Of a stretch of 64,000 bases of DNA, positions 58,161 through 64,000 are shown one piece after another. Source of the DNA: Bryoerythrophyllum caledonicum (lineage: Eukaryota > Streptophyta > Bryopsida > Pottiales > Pottiaceae); NCBI GenBank assembly GCA_963971425.1, contig OZ020514.1, forward strand, positions 40,399,158 through 40,463,157, written 5' to 3'. Each line of letters begins with the position of its first letter. The first letter of the stretch is position 1. A program made the translations under genes and the position numbers. The notes beneath the pieces were generated by a model. The model was given only the letters and a program-made list of their open reading frames with translations, did not search any database and was not told the DNA's origin.

Positions 58161-58434
58161 GAAGATGACAAAGGAGAATGGTGCCACCTTCCTTTCTCTG
58201 ACCCCATTTATAAATGACACGATGTGCGAACATCCATCAATGATGTCGGGCTCATGATATTGTTTCTAGATTCTAGATGTTATCCAAAATATTCCAGACC
58301 CTTTCCGGATGCTCCGAACGTCCGATTACTAGAAAAGTGCTTAAGATAACGCAATTGAACAATTCCAATTAGGCTTGTAATCCTTATTACTTATTTTTAT
58401 CCAGTTGTATTATTTTGAGGACATCGCATCCTAG

Positions 58435-59517
58435 TTGAAGACTATTTTTCAGCAGCTCAAGGATAGTGAGAAGGATAATGTAGGTAGTCGTGGCTCATCC
58501 GGACAAGAGCCAGAAGAGCACATGAAAGACTACCATCGAGTTAGGATAGTGAATAAGAAAAATAGTGATTTGAAGACAATTTTAACAGATAAGTCCTCGA
58601 GAAACTTCAATGCAAGAATTTGAGGTAGATCTACATTTAACTGAAGACAATTTTAACAGATAAGTCCTCGAGAAACTTCGTCAACCAAGGGCAACACAAA
58701 TTGGGAGAACCAACCGTCTTGAAGCAAGAGATGGTGAAATGCTTCACGGCAATAGAGAGCAGGTATAAACAAAATTTTAAAAGACTGCATAGTCCATGTG
58801 TGTTTATTACTCTTGCGTTGGGTTGGTTATGCTGATGAAGTAGCTCAATGATATAGACTGGAATTATCTTCAAGGCCCTGTCTGGGATTACACGTCCATG
58901 GTTTACCACACTTCTCCGGTCGAGCAGTTCAAAAAACCATTATCGGTTGAGCTAACCTTACCCCTATACTTTAATTTTGTATATGCAAAGATCCAAGACA
59001 ACTGAGCCGAGGCAAACTTCCAAGACTACTTTGGATCTAATATGCAGTTTCATCCTCCATTGAAAGCAAATGAGCTTGATAGCAGTCCGTCGATGTGCAA
59101 TCAGTTCAGGTGTGCAAATTTCAACGTTGACGTGAAGGACATATCGATTGGTGTACTTTGCCGTCACAACGTTATTATTATCAATGTTGGAGTTGATTCA
59201 GCAATTACCTACATATCCCTGGTAAGATTGATGTCATCATTTGCATTATCCTTCTTGCTACCGAAGTCATTATCGAAGTACTTCATTGTTAGATCTTGAA
59301 CCTTCCGTTTAACAAAGGTCTTTCCTTGCAGACCAGAGGCGCTAGAGTCATACAGGTTGTATTCTCAGCACCCGACAAACTCTTTGCTGCTAAGAATGCA
59401 AAGAAATTTTGGGATGTTGTTCAGGTTCTAGCCATTGCTTAGTATGAAGCTCCGCGCACTAAAAAGAGGTTTTCTAAGGCAGAGAAAACAAGAAAGAAGT
59501 CCCACTCATTTTTGAAA
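58435..59517 (+). pseudogene. Spliced methylase-like gene relic (tentative)
   Basis: Plus-strand exon blocks are IFQQLKDSEKDNVGSRGSSG to KTILTDKSSRNF, then HKLGEPTVLKQEMVKCFTAI, then NYLQGPVWDYTSMVYHTSPV and LPLYFNFVYAKIQDN with one stop, then ANFQDYFGSNMQFHPPL and DISIGVLCRHNVIIINVGVD to TYISL. A donor (CTGGTAAGATT) stands at 59,222 and an acceptor (TTCCTTGCAG) at 59,330; the join is phase 0 and continues TRGARVIQVVFSAPDKLFAA. The joined strand-loop-RGARV pattern parallels the relic near 7.0 kb (IILDWNAFTG...LGRQIL) and suggests the SAM-binding motif of an N4/N6 DNA methylase. The frame ends at 59,517, where copia sequence in the opposite sense begins. Function is inferred. Confidence 0.4.
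58571..58679. repeat. 38-bp perfect direct repeat, 33 bp apart
   Basis: The 38 bases starting TGAAGACAATTTTAACAGAT occur at 58,571-58,608 and again at 58,642-58,679 without a mismatch. The second copy continues the coding frame of the surrounding relic (SSRNFVNQGQ), so the first copy with its 33-bp tail looks like a recent local tandem duplication. Confidence 0.9.
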
Positions 59518-60309
59518 GCTACAACAACTTGACATTCACATCAAGAGGGGTTTCAATGGGCTTGCACTTCTCCATATTGAGGTGCTTGAGTACCTCCTCA
59601 ACATACTTCTTCTGGCTCATGGTGATGGTGCGTACCTTGTGGTCTCTTACAAATTTGACTCCAAGACAATACTTTAACTCACCAAGATTGTTCATCTCAA
59701 ACTCCGTGTTGAGCTATCCATCGAGCCAACCTAACTTAGCCAAAAGGCTAGCCAAGATTATCAAGTCATCTACATAGATGAGGACTATCAACAAGTACTC
59801 ACCTATTTCATTGATGTACAAGGAATGGTCCGTTTGGTTCCTTGTAAAACCTTCCTTGGTGAAGAAAGCATCGATGCGGGGGTTCCATGCTCTTGGTGAT
59901 TGCTTGATTCCATACAATGACTTCTTAGGCTTGTACAAAAGCCTAAGAAGTCAACGTATTCGTGTTTAAAACCTTGGGATTGGTCAATGTAAATGTCCTC
60001 CTCCAACTCACTATTTAAGAATGTTGTCTTTACATCCATTTGGTGGATCTCCAAGTCCAAGGCCGCTCCAAGTGCAAGAATGCACCGAATGGTGATGAAC
60101 TTGGCAACTGGAGCAATCGTCTCAAGAAAGTTGACTCCCGCAACTTGAGAGTACCCCTTGGCAACTAATCTTGCCTTGTGGCACACCACTCGACCCGAAG
60201 CATGCTTCTTTGTACAAAACATCCACTTGCATCCAACGCTCTTGTGACCCTTTGGAGGAGCCAACTCCCACGTGTCATTCGCCATGAGCGAGTCGTACAC
60301 CTCTTGCAT
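59518..60309 (-). pseudogene. pol: copia reverse transcriptase, interrupted and truncated
   Basis: NDTWELAPPKGHKSVGCKWM, ARLVAKGYSQVAGVNFLETI, IHQMDVKTTFLNSELEEDIY, then a break at a small hairpin (59,919-59,952), then PKKSLYGIKQSPRAWNPRID, SLYINEIGEYLLIVLIYVDD (the catalytic YVDD box) and, after another frame change, LGELKYCLGV to about 59,530. RNase H is absent. The usual APVA..TTIR is APVAKFITIR here. Confidence 0.88.
59919..59952. repeat. Perfect 14-bp hairpin inside copia reverse transcriptase
   Basis: GACTTCTTAGGCTT at 59,919-59,932 and its exact complement at 59,939-59,952 flank the loop GTACAA. The hairpin sits just before PKKSLYGIK and breaks the frame. It looks like a snap-back duplication, as at 35,032. 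Confidence 0.85.
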
Positions 60310-61434
60310 GGCTGACGCCTACTTGCTCGCATCTTTTGATGCATATCTCAAACATGTTTAAAGGATCGTCCATTGACGCCATATTGGCACGCTCTATCTG
60401 ATGTTGAAGCAAAATGTAGCTCTTCTTCCATACACCGGGCGCGCGACACTCTCTTCTTGGATACCACAGCTCTTGTAAGTTCTCCAAGTCCTCATTGCTT
60501 GGTGAAGATGTTGGTGAAGATGCTACACCTCCTTCCGCATCCAATCTCTCTTGTGTCTTGGTATTGCCATCGCACTCTTTCAGGGGTGGTCGTTTGACAG
60601 ATTTGTCCATCAAGGTAGGGGTCTTGCTTCTCCCACTTGGACTCATGTCCAAAACATCACCAATATTAGTAGTATCTTCAACAAATAGTACATCACAACT
60701 CTCAATGACCTTTGTCTCAATGCACATGAGTCGATATGCAGTAGTGTCCTCACAATAGCCAAGAAACAAACACTTTGAGCCTTCTACATCAAGCTTACGC
60801 TTCTTTGTATCCGGCACCATCGCATATGCATTGCATCCAAACACACGCATATGCGCAATGCATGGCTTGCGGCCACTCCCACCTTCTTGCGGTGTGATGG
60901 TGACGAAAGCCCTAGTTGGACATTGATTGCGGATGTAGACCACATTCACCACCGCTTCCACCCAAAATTCAAGCTGTAGGCATTGCGCATGGATCATGCT
61001 CCTTGCCATTTCCACAATGGTACGATTTGCACGTTCTATGACTTCATTTTGCTCTGGCGTGTAAGGTGTTGACGTGTGCGTCTCAATGCCATGCTTCTTC
61101 AAAAACTTCGAAAGCCTTCGGATATGAACTCCCCACCATTGTCCGATTGAAACACCTTGATTTTGTGTTCCAATTGCTTCTCCTTGACGGCCTTGAACTC
61201 CTTGAAATTTTCAAGGCATTCCTCCTTTATCTTCAAGATGCACACCCACACCCTCTTCGAAAAGTCATCAATGAAGGTCAAAAAACACCTTCCACCACCT
61301 ATGGAAGTCGTCCTCATAGGGCCGCACACATCCAAATGCACAATCTCCAAAGGCTTTGTTGCACACATCGCTCCATCCTTCGGAAATAGTTCCCTATGTT
61401 GCTTGCCTTGCACGCACCCTTCACAAAATGACAT
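60275..61434 (-). pseudogene. int: copia integrase
   Basis: CEGCVQGKQHRELF is followed by the core LEIVHLDVCGPM (first D), CFLTFIDDFSKRVWVCILK, KVFQSDNGGEFISEGF (second D) and, after a frameshift near 61,105, STPYTPEQNEVIERANRTIV with the catalytic E. The family landmark VFGCNAYAMVPDTKKRKLD and the linker before reverse transcriptase (about 60,700-60,350) follow. Apart from the frameshift the core is intact. Confidence 0.88.
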
Positions 61435-61956
61435 TGATTATTCATCTTTGCCAAGAGTCATGCCACTTACCATGCTTTAAAGTAAATGCACACTTCCAAC
61501 GTTCAAATGACCAAGACGACGATGCCAAAGCTCTGATGCACTGCTCTTTGTTGATGATTGTGCCACGTTGGCCGAATCCGCCTTAAATACTTTCATGAAA
61601 GTCGATTGATACAAATTGCCTTCACAAGGTGCTATCACAAGAACATCTTTGTTTGGTGCCTTCAAGACACATCCATCCACGTTGAATTGCACCTTCATAC
61701 CACTTGTCACAAGTTTGCTCACCAAGAGCAAGTTTGCTTGCAACTTGGGCACATGGAGAACGTCCTTGATTCTAAACCTCTTAGAGCAACCCCTCACAAG
61801 TACATCAACAACAATAGATCCAACGCCAAAGGCTTCCACAAAACTATCATAATTTAAATGCACATTCCGTGGAGTAATTACCTCATACGTGTCAAATGCC
61901 GCCTTATGAGGTGTTATGTGTTTTGTAGTGCCCGAATCCATGATCCACTTACACAT
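61435..61956 (-). pseudogene. pro: copia protease and GAG-pre-integrase region
   Basis: The protease active site reads KWIMDSGTTKHITPHKAAFD with DSG intact. It is followed by FRIKDVLHVPKLQANLLLVS, a conserved copia segment, and by the pre-integrase part ELWHRRLGHLNVGSVHLL. A stop near 61,477 separates this from CEGCVQGKQH, which completes the zinc-binding HHCC domain of integrase. Confidence 0.85.
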
Positions 61957-61959
61957 GGA

Positions 61960-62828
61960 CTTGGAATGTGGTCCACCTTGAGTTGAAATGCGTAGTCATC
62001 TTCCTCCTTTGCATGATTGGCGTTCTCTTTTTCTCTTGCTTGGTTCGCGTTGTCCTACTCCCACTTCTTTGGCTTATAGCAATTTTGTGCAATGTGGTCT
62101 GGTTTGACACAATTGTAACATACCTTGGGCTCACCACGTGTTGAAGAGGAGCCTCCTCACTTGTTTTATTTTGACACCAAGGTCGCATCATCGCCATTGG
62201 GCTCCTTCTCCTTGCGCTTGGATACTTTGTGGATCAACCGCAGCGTCACAAACTGCATGGTGAGCTCCTTCATTGCCAAGGTCTCCAAGGCCGTGATCAA
62301 GTGTTTTAATGAAGGCAACAAACTCTCAAGCAAGATCATGAACACATCTTCATCTCTCACCAGGACATCTAACCAAGTGGATTGATCCGCGAGTGCCTTC
62401 ACTTTGTTGACATGATTCAATAAATCATCTCCCTCTTACATCTTGATTGTAAAGAACTTGCGTCGAATGAAGAGGATGTTGGACAAGCTCCTCGTTTTGT
62501 GAATGTTGCACAAAGTCTTCCATGCTTCCGCGGGTCCTTTGGAATTCTTGATGTGGGCAAGTTGATTGTCCACCAAATTGAAGCCAATGACGGACATGGC
62601 CTTCTCCATACGCCAACTATAATCCTTCTTCACCTTTGGATCATCGTCTTCGGATGAAGGCTCCTCGGAGTCATCCACAATCTCCCAAAGGTCCATGGAT
62701 GCCAACACCATCTCCATCTTGAACCTCCAAAGGTTGAAATTCTTACCTTTGAACTTGTCAATGACTCTAGCACTCTCACCATCATATGTTGCCATATTTG
62801 CACTCCAACACTGACTTCTAACTTCCAA
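61960..62828 (-). pseudogene. gag: copia gag with zinc knuckle
   Basis: From about the methionine of NMATYDGESARVIDKFKGKN the frame runs through NLWRFKMEMVLASMDLW, a typical copia gag opening, and ALETLAMKELTMQFVTLRLI. One TAA lies at about 62,438 (after FFTIKM). After a frame change the zinc knuckle CYNCVKPDHIAQNC (CX2CX4HX4C intact) reads at about 62,135-62,090. Gag forms the particle and packages RNA. Confidence 0.8.
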
Positions 62829-62869
62829 TGTGCACTAGTGCACCTCAATCACTCAAATGAGTCATTTTT

Positions 62870-63295
62870 AGACTTCAATGTGCACTTTTGCACCTACGGC
62901 ACTCAAAATTCAGGGCTACCCATACAGAGTATAGATTATGTGGATTGGCAAAGTGCACACACTCTTAGAACACTCAAATTTCAAGGCTACCCATATGGAT
63001 TGTATACAATGTCTAGGGGCGAAGTGAGAATGTACAAAAGTGCAAGTGTAAACACTTACAAAGTCGATATCCTTGAATGTGCACCTCCAATGCTCCTAGA
63101 AACTCAATAGGTCATCTTGAATCACTTCCAATGCTTGCAACGGCCTTGAATCAATACTTGTGCACCTTCAATGCTTCAAATTGAACCTTGTACACCTCCA
63201 ATGCTCCAACAACCTTGAGTCAACTCTTGTACACCTCCAATGCTCCAAATTGGATCTTGTGCACCTCTAACACTCAAAGACTCTCAAGATCTCCT
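62870..63295. repeat. Tandem repeats in the copia 5' region
   Basis: Two units of about 70 bp (TTCAGGGCTACCCATACAGA near 62,909; TTCAAGGCTACCCATATGGA near 62,979) are followed by three to four units of 30-45 bp built on CTTGTACACCTCCAATGCTC and variants (63,155-63,270). They lie where the leader or LTR of the copia element is expected. Confidence 0.7.
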
Positions 63296-63370
63296 TCTAA
63301 TCAATTTGCACCAAAACTCTACACATGCAACTCACAAGAGTGGGCCCATATCCTATTGATGTTCAATACA

Positions 63371-63616
63371 AGTAGAGAAATGATTGTACAAGCAAATGAA
63401 ACATATAAGGAATTACAAACAATGCTTGGAGTCAAATATGGCCTTCTTTCAAAGGTCTTCACTCATTGTATCGATTGTTTTAACTTTTGCCAATACATAT
63501 GGGACTACTTTAGGTTCGTATCAGCTCTTTCTATTTTCTCCCCTTTACTTTTCCTTCTAAATCTACTTCAACTATTTACAATATCATAATAACAACAAGC
63601 AACTCTTATCTCTAAC
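63371..63616. repeat. Second copy of the 247-bp repeat found at 2,885
   Basis: It matches 2,885-3,131 over its whole length in the same orientation. Here the coding-like part (IVQANETYKELQTMLGVKYG) is free of stops for about 70 codons. The flanks are unrelated to the gypsy gag that surrounds the other copy. Confidence 0.7.
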
Positions 63617-63761
63617 TGTAGGCATCACGGGGTGTCAATGCCTATCACACAAGTAGATTGTTTTCCTCGAATATCAGTGGATTGTTGTCCTCCCAATCTT
63701 TGTCTATGACCACGTCTATTACTCTTATTATGGCTCCGTTTGAATACACTATACTTCTTGT

Positions 63762-63990
63762 ATATAAGGATCGTGTGCACCCTCGATCTCTTTGACTGGA
63801 TAGGATGCACCCCCAATCTCTTCGACAGGATCGGATACGCCTTTGTTGTCGTAGTTTGAATCTGGTGCGCATCCAATCACCAAGCTCGGATCAAGCGCAA
63901 CCCCAATTTCTTTGTTTGGATTGGGTGCGCACTCAATCTTTTGGTTCAATCTCTTGTGGACTTGAGGTATGATAGTTAACTTCACTTTGT
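63762..63990. repeat. GATTGGG...CCCAATC minisatellite (block 4)
   Basis: Units GATAGGATGCACCCCCAATC (63,800), GGATCGGATACGCC, GAATCTGGTGCGCATCCAAT (63,858), GATCAAGCGCAACCCCAATT (63,888) and GATTGGGTGCGCACTCAATC (63,919) repeat every 28-36 bp. The last is close to a perfect palindrome. The array may run past the window edge. Confidence 0.75.
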
Positions 63991-64000
63991 CACACTTGCG

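Larger units (their letters stand above)
59518..62828 (-). mobile_element. Ty1/copia retrotransposon, 3'-truncated
   Basis: Minus-strand order is gag with zinc knuckle, protease, GAG-pre-integrase, integrase, reverse transcriptase; integrase before reverse transcriptase marks Ty1/copia. It ends inside or just after reverse transcriptase (LNMEKCKPIETPLDVNVKLL, about 59,530) with no RNase H or 3' LTR; the next DNA belongs to the plus-strand relic. Frameshifts near 62,170, 61,110, 60,300 and 59,950 and a few stops make it inactive. On the 5' side, 62.87-63.3 kb, are tandem repeats in what should be leader or LTR. Confidence 0.9.

Noticed and set aside
1..64000. tRNA or rRNA genes
   Set aside because: I looked for GGTTCRANNCC-type boxes with a partner acceptor stem and for conserved rRNA stretches and found none; a covariance-model scan could still find a decayed tRNA.

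Overview
This window looks like repeat-rich nuclear DNA from a green-lineage eukaryote. It has an AT-rich background, GT-AG splice signals, a plant-style Ty1/copia polyprotein and a Ty3/gypsy element that carries a cytosine DNA methyltransferase. Such gypsy-methyltransferase elements are, as far as I recall, described from the charophyte alga Klebsormidium, so a charophyte or other streptophyte is the best guess. The species cannot be fixed from the sequence. I saw no intact host gene, rRNA or tRNA. Almost everything that codes is broken by stops or frameshifts.

Layout. 1-1.1 kb (+): two exons of a decayed gene. 2.3-5.2 kb (+): truncated copy of the gypsy-methyltransferase element (gag and methyltransferase only). 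6.8-10.4 kb (-): multi-exon relic with a ParB-like motif and N4/N6 DNA-methylase-like motifs; a second fragment of the same kind lies at 13.1-13.4 kb (-). 16.3-17.3 kb (-): nearly intact Tc1-type DD34E transposase. 17.9-18.5 kb: MITE. 19.7-21.7 kb (+): unknown gene relic. 22.8-26.2 kb and 32.5-35.9 kb (both -): two diverged copies of a DUF7869-like gene; the second is split by a small MITE with a 9-bp target duplication and carries a 53-bp snap-back inverted repeat. 29.3-30.4 kb (+): unknown relic. 37.5-38.7 kb: degenerate tandem repeats around a telomere-like block. 40.0-43.2 kb (+): relic with a GQH motif and a clear intron. 43.5-51.4 kb (-): near full-length gypsy element in the order gag, protease, cytosine-5 methyltransferase, reverse transcriptase, RNase H, integrase. 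51.5-53.2 kb: GC-rich 21-bp satellite in inverted orientation with hairpin units. 54.5-58.0 kb: LTR-like sequence and a minus-strand gag-like pseudogene. 58.4-59.5 kb (+): another methylase-like relic. 59.5-62.8 kb (-): copia element truncated in reverse transcriptase. 62.8-64 kb: tandem repeats and a copy of a repeat also present at 2.9 kb.

How the parts relate. The window is a stack of decayed mobile elements and multi-copy gene relics. DNA methylation recurs: the gypsy elements carry a DNMT3/DRM-like C5 methyltransferase, and an unrelated dispersed family of spliced relics has N4/N6-methylase-like and ParB-like motifs. Two GC-rich, internally palindromic minisatellite families (a 21-bp unit and a GATTGGG...CCCAATC unit) recur beside these elements. 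Assignments of the unknown relics rest on motif reading alone.
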